Below, piece after piece: positions 28,380 to 36,327 of a stretch of DNA of 64,000 nt (its first letter is position 1; each line of letters opens with the position of its first letter). The position numbers and the translations under genes were made by a program. Location of the stretch: NCBI RefSeq assembly GCF_021018745.1, contig NZ_CP063845.1:2790001-2854000 (forward strand), read 5' to 3'. The notes beneath the pieces are model-generated. The model made no database searches, was not told the DNA's origin, and worked only from the letters and a program-made list of their open reading frames with translations. This DNA is from Gloeobacter morelensis MG652769. GTDB taxonomy: Bacteria > Cyanobacteriota > Cyanobacteriia > Gloeobacterales > Gloeobacteraceae.

Positions 28380-28760
28380 TCACAAATTGACGGCGTTGCG
28401 CGTTTCGACCAGCTTGCCATCGGCGAGCCGGTAGAAGCTCATGCCCGAGAACTCCACCGGCTGGCCGGTCGCGGGCCTGCCGCCGAACTCACCGACCTGA
28501 ACGCCGCTGCCCGTCCAGCGCACCGCCACCGTGTCCCCTTCTGCAACCAGTTGCTCGATTGCAAAATGGACCGGATCGAAGGCGGCAAGAATTCCCCGCA
28601 AATCTTGCCGGGCCCCCTCGATTCCCTGGCCGGGTGGGTTGTGGCCCTTGTCGAGGTAATCCGGTGAGATAATCTCATCGAGGACCGCTTCGCGTCTCTG
28701 GTTGTAGGCTTCCTCGTAAAAGCGCCGCACCACCGCTTTGTTTTCGTCCGGGCTTGCCAT
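28380..28760 (-). CDS. SnoaL-like polyketide cyclase-family protein
   Basis: 126 residues, ATG with AGGAGG five bases upstream. A single SnoaL/NTF2-like alpha+beta barrel: NKAVVRRFYEEAYNQRREAVLDEIISPDYLDKGHNPPGQGIEG, then VRWTGSGVQVGEFGGRPATGQPVEFSGMSFYRLADGKLVE. Such proteins bind small hydrophobic ligands; many have no known reaction. No polyketide genes are near, so a general ester-cyclase annotation would be over-reach. Confidence 0.9.
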   Translation of the reverse strand: MASPDENKAVVRRFYEEAYNQRREAVLDEIISPDYLDKGHNPPGQGIEGARQDLRGILAAFDPVHFAIEQLVAEGDTVAVRWTGSGVQVGEFGGRPATGQPVEFSGMSFYRLADGKLVETRNAVNL

Positions 28761-28909
28761 AGCTGCCTCCTGCCGGTTGCAAAAATTAGGACAATACTAT
28801 TACTAACGCAGCCGGGCTCAGAAGAAGGTGTTGTACACAGCAGGGCATCACAAAAAATCCGTCGGCTCACGCTGCTGCTGGCTTGCTGTTCAGAGGCAGC
28901 TTTATTGCG

Positions 28910-29404
28910 CTACGGCTTGCGCCGGTAGTTCGCCATCATAAACCTGTGCCACTGCCCGTCGTCGCCCAGCATATGCGATGTCATCACCCGGTGGTCGTCG
29001 CTCTTGAATTCGATCACGTCCCTGTACTTTGCCGTCTTTGCTTCGGTGGACATGACCGGTCCCTCGGCATTGAGCGTCAGCACATTGTTGGATGTGTCCA
29101 GTTCGCCGTCGTACACCCAGAGATAGCTCATCATCGAGCCGACCCACGTGCCCACGTACCGCTGCTTTTGTGGATCATAGCCAAGGGTCATCATCGTCGT
29201 CGCGGCACCGCCACCGGGCATCCCACCCTGCCCCTCGGCCACAACCCACAGCCCTCCGAGCGATCGAACACTCTCGGTTCCTGTCGCCTTTTCAGAGGGT
29301 TGATCCGGACCCACGGTCGCTTCCGTTTCGCATTCAATTTCGCATGTCCACTCACCCACAAGCTTCTGTAGCCACTGGTGTTCGTTGTGCGGTTCGGTCT
29401 GCAT
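28910..29404 (-). CDS. DUF1579 family protein
   Basis: 164 residues from the ATG at 29404 (AGGAG six bases upstream). A GTG at 29437, in frame, also has GGAGG seven bases upstream, so two starts are possible. The sequence HQWLQKLVGEWTCEIECE, GTESVRSLGGLWVVAEGQGGMPGG, TLGYDPQKQRYVGTWVGSMM and RVMTSHMLGDDGQWHRFMMANYRRK is the DUF1579 calycin-like beta barrel. Function unknown. Confidence 0.88.
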   Translation of the reverse strand: MQTEPHNEHQWLQKLVGEWTCEIECETEATVGPDQPSEKATGTESVRSLGGLWVVAEGQGGMPGGGAATTMMTLGYDPQKQRYVGTWVGSMMSYLWVYDGELDTSNNVLTLNAEGPVMSTEAKTAKYRDVIEFKSDDHRVMTSHMLGDDGQWHRFMMANYRRKP

Positions 29405-29437
29405 CGTTGACTCCTGTTGGGTTTCGTTTGTCTGCAC

Positions 29438-29800
29438 TGCTGCACCTCCTTCGCTGTCCAAAGTTTACCGCAAATATGAACTTTTGTCCATGTATGCAGG
29501 GAAGCACGGTGCCCAGGTCAACGGTCGATGGCAGCGCCTCTACCGGACTGTCGACGCCCCTCTGGGAGAGAGTGGGCTTGTAGGCCGAGGATCCTCGGTT
29601 CAGGTTCAAGATACAAGCTCAGGGATGCCTGAACGTTTTGAGGAGCAAATTTATGAGTATACCTGTCGGCCTCAGCGTCTGGTCGCTGTACTCAAACAAG
29701 TCGCGCCTGGCTGAAAAATTACTGAGGTACGGTATCGATTTTTCGAAGGTTCAGCTGTGTGTACGCAGTTAAATACGCCTGATATTTGCTGTACATGAAT
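29438..29800. other. Non-coding stretch
   Basis: About 360 bases upstream of DUF1579 and downstream of the YdeI gene. An open frame on the plus strand (to 29714) has no recognisable content and overlaps DUF1579. Apart from the DUF1579 ribosome sites nothing was seen. Confidence 0.5.
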
Positions 29801-30382
29801 TCAGCTTTTGCGGGGGAAAATTGCTTTGATATTGTTTGCAGCGAGTGCGACGGTTTCACGAATACGCTTCTGGCGGGTCTCCCCCCGTTTAGCGCTTTGG
29901 ATCCACTGCAATATGCCTTTTTTAGACGAGGGGCTAAACGCTGCGAAGTAGTGCGCTGCCTGCGGGTTCTGCGCCAGAGCTGCTGCTAGATCCGCCGGGA
30001 TCACCAGCGCTTCGACCTCGTCAAGAACCGACCAGGAGCCGTCCGAGCGGGCCTGCTCGATTTTTGCCGTTCCTGCCGCGCTCATCAATCCCTGGGCAAT
30101 CAGCCGCTCCACCCGCTCTTTGTTGGTCTTTGACCAGGGACTGCCCGGACGGCGCGGCGAGAGCAACAGCATCGTGCGTTGCTCGTCGAGTTTAGCGGCG
30201 CGGCTGTCGATCCAGCCGAAGCAGAGGGCTTCCTCTACCACTGCGTTGTAGGACACGTGGGGCAGGCCGCTGCGCTTTTTGTAGGTGATCAGCCAGATGC
30301 TCCCGGTGCGGGTGTGGTTCGCTACAAGCCACGCCCGCCACTGCTCGCGGCTGGTGATCTCCACCTGCTCAAAGTCGGCCAT
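29801..30382 (-). CDS. YdeI/OmpD-associated family protein
   Basis: 193 residues from the ATG at 30382; a GTG at 30412 overlaps the upstream stop (GTGA) and could give a coupled start ten residues longer. Features: EITSREQWRAWLVANHTRTGSIWLITYKK, SYNAVVEEALCFGWIDSRAAKLDEQ, the LSPRRPGSPWSKTNKERVERLI block, and a C-terminal HYFAAFSPSSKKGILQWIQSAKRGETRQKRI. This is the YdeI family, linked by genetics in enterobacteria to peptide and stress resistance; role here unknown. Confidence 0.92.
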   Translation of the reverse strand: MADFEQVEITSREQWRAWLVANHTRTGSIWLITYKKRSGLPHVSYNAVVEEALCFGWIDSRAAKLDEQRTMLLLSPRRPGSPWSKTNKERVERLIAQGLMSAAGTAKIEQARSDGSWSVLDEVEALVIPADLAAALAQNPQAAHYFAAFSPSSKKGILQWIQSAKRGETRQKRIRETVALAANNIKAIFPRKS

Positions 30383-30408
30383 CCCGGGCCGCCCCGCAGC
30401 AGGTAAGG

Positions 30409-31560
30409 TCACGGACGCACTTGCGGGGTGTAGACCTCGCCGCCACGGGGAGTCTCACCGCCGTAGACCCGGCCGCGGGAGCTAAATTCCTGGGCTCGCC
30501 CGGCGCTGTCTTCGAGTACCAAGTGGGCAAATTCGATATCGTCGTGATCGACGATGCCGGAGCCGGCCATCATGCCCATGCCGCCGATGCCAAAGGCGCC
30601 CAACAAACCCGCCAATCCCCCGGCGGACATGAAGGCGGGCTGGTTGAAGGCGTGGGTCTCGATGCGCAGTTCGTTCTTGCCGGAGTTGAGCAGCCAGCGG
30701 GGCAACTTGACGGGGATATTGTCGCCGTTGACGTAGATTTGTTTGATCATATTGCCGTTAAGGTAGACGCGCAGGCCGTCCTGCTCGGTGCCGAAGAAGG
30801 CTACCTGGGTCTGACCGGCGGCGGCGGACTGGGGCGTATCGAGGCCAATCACCGAGCCGATGCGCAAGGTCATATCGCCGGTGGGCTGGTTTTTGAGGGT
30901 GAAATTGCGCACGTAGGCGATGCCCTCGGCGCGCAGGCGAAAATCGGTGGCGTTGGCCGAACCGCTGCCGAAGCGGTCGTCGCCCAGGTGGTGTAATTCG
31001 TCGTCGATTACCTGCAGTCTCGGAGACAGGCGCTCCAGCTCCAGGTTGAAACCGCCGCCGGGCGAACCGGTGGCCGCCGAGAGCGAAAAAGGCGCGTAGT
31101 TGTTGGCCTTGGCGGTGAGGATCTTGCCGCCGGTCGCCTTGGGTAGCTTGAAGCGGCCCTCGCTGTCGGTGCGCACGGTGATCCCCTCATCAGGAAGCGA
31201 TACGTCCACCCCGGCGAGGGGTCGGCCGGTTTCTTTGTCGGTGACCACACCGCTGTCGGCACTGGTGAGATCGATCTTGCCGCCGCCGTCCCCCACGCGG
31301 GCCTCACCCTTGAGGGCCACCCCATCGACGCGGCGCTTGAGCAGGTCGCGGTCGCGCCGGGTGATCTTGCCGTCCCCGTCGGCGTCAGCACTTGCTATCT
31401 GGCTGTCCTGCAGGACGATGGCACCTTCAAGGTAGGCATCGATAGTCTGGATGTCCCTGGCATCGACGCGGCCGTCGCCGTCGATGTCACCGGCTTCGGC
31501 GGCCAAAGCGGCACCGGGCGGCAGGGCAAGCAGAGCAAGCAAAAGGAGAGTCCGGAACAT
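30409..31560 (-). CDS. Exported dockerin-like protein with carboxypeptidase-regulatory-like domain
   Basis: 383 residues; ATG at 31560 with GGGAG six bases upstream. Signal peptide ends near AALAAE. Residues about 24-82 hold two EF-hand-like F-hands (DIDGDGRVDARDIQTIDAYL and DADGDGKITRRDRDLLKRRV), the signature of a type I dockerin. Residues about 105-175 are a CarboxypepD_reg-like beta sandwich (GVVTDKETGRPLAGVDVSLPDEG). The rest is a beta-rich domain (ADGLRVYLNGNMIKQIYVNG) with a Gly/Met-rich segment (GLLGAFGIGGMGMM). No cohesin partner is visible. Calcium binding is likely. Confidence 0.75.
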   Translation of the reverse strand: MFRTLLLLALLALPPGAALAAEAGDIDGDGRVDARDIQTIDAYLEGAIVLQDSQIASADADGDGKITRRDRDLLKRRVDGVALKGEARVGDGGGKIDLTSADSGVVTDKETGRPLAGVDVSLPDEGITVRTDSEGRFKLPKATGGKILTAKANNYAPFSLSAATGSPGGGFNLELERLSPRLQVIDDELHHLGDDRFGSGSANATDFRLRAEGIAYVRNFTLKNQPTGDMTLRIGSVIGLDTPQSAAAGQTQVAFFGTEQDGLRVYLNGNMIKQIYVNGDNIPVKLPRWLLNSGKNELRIETHAFNQPAFMSAGGLAGLLGAFGIGGMGMMAGSGIVDHDDIEFAHLVLEDSAGRAQEFSSRGRVYGGETPRGGEVYTPQVRP

Positions 31561-31670
31561 TGTCAACTCCCGACCGGGCTTGAGCGAGGGGGCACAGCCT
31601 ACTGACGAGGCGGCGGCCGAACAGTTCCTGAGGCCAAAAGCTTATCCCGCAGCGGCCGGTTGTTCAAGAA

Positions 31671-32048
31671 TCAGCCTTCAGGCCTCTGTTCCGGATAGCC
31701 CGCCGCGCGCCAGCCGCGCATGCCGCCATCCATCGAGACGACTGCGGTGTAGCCCATTTTTTGCAGGGTGTCCGCCGCCAACGCCGAGCGGTGTCCGCCG
31801 CCGCAGTAGAGCACCATCGGTGCGTCGCGCTCGGGGATCGCCCGTTCGATGTCGCGTTCGATCACGCCTTTGCCGATATGTCTGGCACCGGGAATATGCC
31901 CCGCCTGCCATTCAGAATCTTCGCGCACATCCACCAGGTGAAAATTTTCGCCCCGCGCCTGCCGCTCGCGCACCTCGGCAATCCTGCATTCGCGCACGCG
32001 GGTTTTGGCGTCGGCCACCAGTTTCACAAACTCCGGGGAATGATCCAT
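31671..32048 (-). CDS. Rhodanese-like sulfurtransferase
   Basis: 125 residues, one domain, ATG with AGGA four bases upstream. FHLVDVREDSEWQAGHIPGARHI and the active-site loop YCGGGHRSA with Cys82 are clear, so sulfur transfer is likely. No signal peptide: cytoplasmic. The partner is unknown. It lies 33 bases downstream of the Uma2 gene on the same strand and may be co-transcribed. Confidence 0.95.
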   Translation of the reverse strand: MDHSPEFVKLVADAKTRVRECRIAEVRERQARGENFHLVDVREDSEWQAGHIPGARHIGKGVIERDIERAIPERDAPMVLYCGGGHRSALAADTLQKMGYTAVVSMDGGMRGWRAAGYPEQRPEG

Positions 32049-32081
32049 AAAGTCCTAATCAGACAAACCTACGGGACAATT

Positions 32082-32798
32082 TTAGAGCTTATCCGGATCG
32101 ATACCCAGGGTGCGCAGTTGCTCGGCCAGGCGCTCGGCGCGCAGCCGCTCGAGATTGGCCCGCTGGCGCTCCTCCTCCAGTTGCTGCAAAGCCAGGGCGC
32201 GCTCTTGCTCCCGTTGCGCCTCGGCGGCGATTGGTCCGCCGCCGGGAAGCCGCAGCGTCAGGCCCTCGCAGGTGATCTCGAAACGCAAGCCCAGGCGCGG
32301 GCTCAGCCAGCCCTGCAGAGGATCGATAACCTCAAGCCGCTTCTCATAGCGCAACCAGCCGCAAATGTCCTCTTTGAGCGGGTCGTAGAGGTAGTACTCC
32401 TCGACGCCGTGGCGATCGTAGAAGGCAAATGCTTTGGCCGCCTGGGTGAGCGATTCGACCGGCGAGACCAGTTCGAAGACCACCTGGGGGGCGATATGGT
32501 CCTCCTGCCACTGGTAGTATGCCCCGCGCGAGCCCGCCGGGCGGCCGAAGACCACAAACAGGTCAGGGACGATGCGCACCGCCGGGTCATCCGCGAGCGG
32601 GAACCAGGTGAGGTTGCTTGCCACCAGTATCCGTGCGCTGTCGCCTAGAGCGGCGGTGAGCCCCCCGCTCATCGTCGCAAGCCAGCGCTGAGGGTCAAAG
32701 GGGGCCGCAGCGTCGTTTGCAATCTCGATGGTGTTGCGCCTGGGCGGATTGGGGACAGTGGACACAGCAGCACTTCCAGCAAAGCTCAACGCCCCCAT
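32082..32798 (-). CDS. Uma2 (DUF820) family putative endonuclease
   Basis: 238 residues from the ATG at 32798; the open frame continues upstream but through low-quality sequence. The core reads PDLFVVFGRP, then QVVFELVSPVESLTQAAKAFAFYDRHGVEEYYLYDP, with the Asp-Glu set of the nuclease fold; the Lys usual two turns later is not obvious (TQAAK). A Glu/Arg/Leu coiled coil follows and the end is QLRTLGIDPDKL, parallel to the other Uma2 at 24594. Function unknown. Confidence 0.88.
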   Translation of the reverse strand: MGALSFAGSAAVSTVPNPPRRNTIEIANDAAAPFDPQRWLATMSGGLTAALGDSARILVASNLTWFPLADDPAVRIVPDLFVVFGRPAGSRGAYYQWQEDHIAPQVVFELVSPVESLTQAAKAFAFYDRHGVEEYYLYDPLKEDICGWLRYEKRLEVIDPLQGWLSPRLGLRFEITCEGLTLRLPGGGPIAAEAQREQERALALQQLEEERQRANLERLRAERLAEQLRTLGIDPDKL

Positions 32799-33045
32799 CC
32801 TAGCCCCGAAGCAACCGGGGCCCGAATCCACACAAGCATGGACGTCTTGATGCGCGTTGCACCCCGCCGGATTGTGAGCGGGACAGTATGGGCGTTGCCA
32901 TGCGAATGCGTCGGCAGGCTGCCCAGCCTCTCTTTTTGCGTAGCATGCAACGTGTCCACAGGTAGAGGCGGTTAACCCGGTGTTTGCCGAATATAGATGT
33001 AACGACGCAAGTCGAGTCAAACGATTCACATCGCGGGAGGAATGT

Positions 33046-33234
33046 ATGGGAATTGACAAACGTGTCGAAGCGACTGCCAAGGACGTGCAAGGCAAGGCCC
33101 AGGAAGCCTGGGGTGACCTGACCGACGATCCGAAGCTTGAGCTTGAGGGTAAGGCCAAGCAGGTGGAAGCCTCGGCTGAGCACAAGAAAGAAGACCTCAA
33201 AGACCAGGCCCACCGGACGATCGATAACGCCTGA
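33046..33234 (+). CDS. CsbD-family stress protein
   Basis: 62 residues from the ATG at 33046, with GGAGG five bases upstream; upstream in-frame codons are not part of the family. MGIDKRVEATAKDVQGKAQEAWGDLTDD, KLELEGKAKQVEASAEHKKEDLKD is a typical CsbD sequence: hydrophilic, helical, many Lys/Glu. Members are induced by stress in Bacillus through sigma B; the cyanobacterial role is unclear. A terminator follows. Confidence 0.93.
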   Translation: MGIDKRVEATAKDVQGKAQEAWGDLTDDPKLELEGKAKQVEASAEHKKEDLKDQAHRTIDNA

Positions 33235-33298
33235 TCCCTAATCGATCTCGCGAGTGGTGCCCCGTTGCACTGCGCACTTCAATACCCCGTTTCAATAC

Positions 33299-33334
33299 CG
33301 GCAGGGCAGCTTCGATGGAAGCCCTGCCTTTTTT
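33299..33334 (+). terminator. Intrinsic terminator after the CsbD gene
   Basis: Stem GGCAGGGC.GCTTC / GAAGC.CCTGCC (one bulge) with a GATG loop, then TTTTTT at 33329-33334. Confidence 0.85.
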
Positions 33335-33408
33335 ATCGTCCAGCGGTGGCGACCGTTGGCTGAGGGGACCACGTCCGCTAAGATCTTTGCCAGTACGTTT
33401 GTCCTTCA

Positions 33409-35709
33409 ATGCTCCCCAAACAGCGCTGGCGGATTGCTCAAGAAGATCCGGTGCAGGCCCGACAACTGGCCGAGGCGTTCGGCCTCTCGCCGCTGATCGC
33501 CCAGGTGCTCCTCAACCGCGGCCTCACCACCTGCGAACTGGCGGAGCGTTATCTTACCCCCCAAAGCTGGGTGTTGCCCGAACCCGGCGAAGCGTTCGCT
33601 CAACTGCCCCGGGCGCTCGATCTGCTGGCGCAAGCCATCGAGGCGGGCACGGCGATTGCCATTTGCGGCGATTACGACTGCGATGGCATGACCAGCACGG
33701 CGCTGCTGCTCCGGGCGGTGCGCAGCCTGGGGGGACGCATCGACTATGCGATCCCAAGCCGCCTGCAGGAAGGCTACGGCATCAACCTGCGCATCGTCGA
33801 AGCCTTCTATGACCGGGGCATTGGGCTGATTTTGACGGTAGACAACGGCATCTCCGCCTACGCGCCCATCGCCCGGGCAGTGGAACTGGGCATGGGCGTC
33901 ATCATCACCGACCACCACGACCTGCCCGAGCGCTTGCCCCCCGCCGACGCCATTGTCAACCCCAAGATGATTCCCAAAACTTCGCCCTACGCGGCCCTGG
34001 CCGGGGTGGGGGTAGCCTACGTGCTGGCAAAAGAACTGGCCCGACGTCTGGGGAGAACCGGCCTCGCCGATTGTCTGCTGGAACTGTTTACCCTGGGAAC
34101 CGTGGCCGACCTGGCACCTTTGGTAGGGGTCAACCGCACCTGGGTGCTCTCGGGACTTGCGAAAATCCCCAGCTCGTCCAATACCGGGGTGCAAGCCCTG
34201 CTTGCCGCCTCGGGCCTGGCCGGTCGAAGCGACCTCAAGCCCGAGGCCATCGGTTTCGCCCTCGGGCCGCGCCTCAACGCCGTGGGCCGCATCGGCGATC
34301 CGGTGACAGTGATCGAGCTGCTGACCACCGACGATCCGGCCGTGGCTGCCGAGCGGGCCGCCGAGTGTGAACTGGCCAACCAGCGCCGCCAAGAACTATG
34401 CGCGCAGATCGAGGCGGAGGCAGCCCAGATGCTCGAAGCTGAGAAAGCCGGGGGGCTGGATCTCAGTGACGAGCGGGTGATTGTGCTGGCGCGCGAGGGC
34501 TGGCACCACGGCGTGATCGGCATCGTGGCAAGCCGCCTCAAGGACCGCCACGGCGCGCCGGTGTTTATCGCCGCCATCGAAGGCGAGCACGCCCGCGGCT
34601 CGGCCCGGGGTATCCCCGAATTCCATGTCTACGAAGCGCTCAAAGACAGCGCCGAATTGCTCGCAGGCTTTGGCGGCCACCCGATGGCGGGCGGCTTTTC
34701 GCTGCTTGCCGCCAACTTGCCGGCCTTTCGGAAGCGGCTTGTACAATTTGCCCGCGCCCGGCTTGCCCCTGAGCAGGTTGCCCCGCTGGTCGAGGTGGAC
34801 GCCCGGGTGCGACTTGATCAGGTCGATCGTCGGCTGCTAAGCGAGATCGACCGGTTGCAACCCTGCGGTCTGGGTAACGCCGAACCGGTCTTTTGGGTGG
34901 CAGGAGCGCGCGTCGTCGAGCAAAAGGCGATGGGCAAGGCCTGCACCCACCTCAATCTCACCGTGAACGACGGCACCGCCGAGCGGCGGGCGGTGGGTTG
35001 GCGGATGGCCGAGTGGCTGCCGCTGCCGCCGTTTGTCGATATCGCCTTTCAGGCTAGAGAGAACACCTGGCAGGGTCATTCAAAAGTCGAACTGGAGGTG
35101 GTGGGCCTGCGCGCCGCCCCCCCCGCCCCCATCGAACTCCCGGAACCGCCGCCGTTGCACCGGCCAATCCGCTGGTACGACCATCGGCACTGCGAAGCTG
35201 CGGCCTTTGTGCACGAATTCGTCGCTGCCCAGGCTTCCCCGGTGCTGCTCTACGGCCACGCCAGGCCGCAGTTGCCCTGCGGGCTGCCGGTGCACTACGA
35301 CCGGCCGCAGCCGACCTGTGGCTACGAGCATCTGCTGCTGTGGAGCCTGCCGCCCTCGCCTTTGCACCTGCGCTGGCTGATCGCCGCCACCCAGCCGGCT
35401 TGTGTGCATCTATTCGCCCAGGCTGTGCCTACCACGCACGCCTGGACATTACAGCGCCACTTGAGGGCCACCTACCTGCCCGCACGACCCGTGGAAATCC
35501 TGCGTCTTGCCCAGCGGTGGTGGGTCTCCCCGCGCGCCTTGTGCGAAGCGCTCGTCGAGGCGGGCTATCTCGCCGACTGGCGCTCCGCCGTAGCCGACAA
35601 GTGGCACGACTGGCTCGGGGTGGAACTGGCGGGTCTTGCCGCCTGGTACGCCAGCCCAATTGGAGCGCTCGAAGCGCTGTTGGCCCCTCAGCTGACGCTC
35701 AAGCGGTAG
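33409..35709 (+). CDS. recJ: Single-stranded-DNA-specific exonuclease RecJ
   Basis: 766 residues, longer than E. coli RecJ (577), with a cyanobacterial-type C-terminal extension. DHH motifs: GDYDCDGMTST (residues 87-97), TVDNGISA, DHH at 168-170 in ITDHHDLPERLPPADAIVNPK, and GVAYVLAKEL. The DHHA1 part has GWHHGVIGIVASRLKDRHGAPV and the GGHPMAGGFSL turn. An OB-fold follows near residues 450-560. The enzyme degrades 5'-ended ssDNA in RecF-type repair and mismatch repair. The last 200 residues have no clear motif. Confidence 0.95.
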   Translation: MLPKQRWRIAQEDPVQARQLAEAFGLSPLIAQVLLNRGLTTCELAERYLTPQSWVLPEPGEAFAQLPRALDLLAQAIEAGTAIAICGDYDCDGMTSTALLLRAVRSLGGRIDYAIPSRLQEGYGINLRIVEAFYDRGIGLILTVDNGISAYAPIARAVELGMGVIITDHHDLPERLPPADAIVNPKMIPKTSPYAALAGVGVAYVLAKELARRLGRTGLADCLLELFTLGTVADLAPLVGVNRTWVLSGLAKIPSSSNTGVQALLAASGLAGRSDLKPEAIGFALGPRLNAVGRIGDPVTVIELLTTDDPAVAAERAAECELANQRRQELCAQIEAEAAQMLEAEKAGGLDLSDERVIVLAREGWHHGVIGIVASRLKDRHGAPVFIAAIEGEHARGSARGIPEFHVYEALKDSAELLAGFGGHPMAGGFSLLAANLPAFRKRLVQFARARLAPEQVAPLVEVDARVRLDQVDRRLLSEIDRLQPCGLGNAEPVFWVAGARVVEQKAMGKACTHLNLTVNDGTAERRAVGWRMAEWLPLPPFVDIAFQARENTWQGHSKVELEVVGLRAAPPAPIELPEPPPLHRPIRWYDHRHCEAAAFVHEFVAAQASPVLLYGHARPQLPCGLPVHYDRPQPTCGYEHLLLWSLPPSPLHLRWLIAATQPACVHLFAQAVPTTHAWTLQRHLRATYLPARPVEILRLAQRWWVSPRALCEALVEAGYLADWRSAVADKWHDWLGVELAGLAAWYASPIGALEALLAPQLTLKR

Positions 35710-35921
35710 TCCGCGTCCGTCCAACAGCGCGGCAGCGCCTCGCCGGACGGAAAGATCAGATCCGCCTTGGCGAACATCTCGGGATTTTGCTCTTCCTCAC
35801 CGGCCTGGTTCTGGGCCCTTACCCGCTCCGCGACCGGGTTGACCAGTTGGGCGATGTCGTTGATTTCGACAAGGCTGTCGGTGGTTTTGTTCTTGAGCAG
35901 CACGGCGACACTCCAGCGCAC
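35688..35921 (-). CDS. Possible small conserved protein
   Basis: 77 codons from a GTG at 35921, overlapping the recJ end by 22 bases in opposite orientation. The content (VRWSVAVLLKNKTTDSL, then AKADLIFPSGEALPRCWTDADYRL) is protein-like and matches the local base use, but no ribosome site is visible and the overlap is suspicious. Uncertain. Confidence 0.35.
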   Translation of the reverse strand: MRWSVAVLLKNKTTDSLVEINDIAQLVNPVAERVRAQNQAGEEEQNPEMFAKADLIFPSGEALPRCWTDADYRLSVS

Positions 35922-36033
35922 TTCGACTCCATTGAGACCCGACCCGCACCCGCTGCACCTGTGCACCCGGACAGAGGCAGCGGGTGCTGTCGCAAAAAAT
36001 ACGAAAAAATCGGGCCGGATTCCCCAAAAGGGC

Positions 36034-36062
36034 TTGACAGTACCGGGAAGTGTCTCTAAGTT
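36034..36062 (+). promoter_or_regulatory. Sigma-70-type promoter for the 47-residue protein
   Basis: TTGACA at 36034-36039, 17-base spacer, TAAGTT at 36057-36062, about 70 bases before the start codon at 36131. Confidence 0.5.
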
Positions 36063-36130
36063 AAGAATTATTGCATCCATTAAGCTTTTTAACTCACGAC
36101 CCATCTTGCACTCATGCCAGGAGCAACCTT

Positions 36131-36274
36131 ATGAAACCCTTGGAAAGCCCGTCCTTCGATGTGCAGGAACTCAAGCAATACTTCTTCGGCGATATCCAGC
36201 CGGTGGAGGAGTTCGATGTGGACGCGATGCGCCAGCGCTTCGAGGAGTTACTGAGCCTTGATGCGGCCCGCTGA
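36131..36274 (+). CDS. Small hypothetical protein
   Basis: 47 residues, ATG with AGGAG eight bases upstream. The sequence is acidic (MKPLESPSFDVQELKQYFFG, then two Glu/Asp-rich helices ending LLSLDAAR). A good promoter lies upstream. The role is unknown; the purB gene starts 53 bases downstream. Confidence 0.65.
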   Translation: MKPLESPSFDVQELKQYFFGDIQPVEEFDVDAMRQRFEELLSLDAAR

Positions 36275-36327
36275 GTCTGATTGCTCTTGGTACAATGTGA
36301 GGCTGTCGCCTTTGAACGGACGAGACT

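Noticed and set aside
29385-29714. Plus-strand 109-codon frame overlapping DUF1579
   Set aside because: Antisense to a recognised gene and without protein-like content.
33280-33299. TTCAATACC twice, like a CRISPR repeat end
   Set aside because: Only two copies four bases apart with no spacer array.
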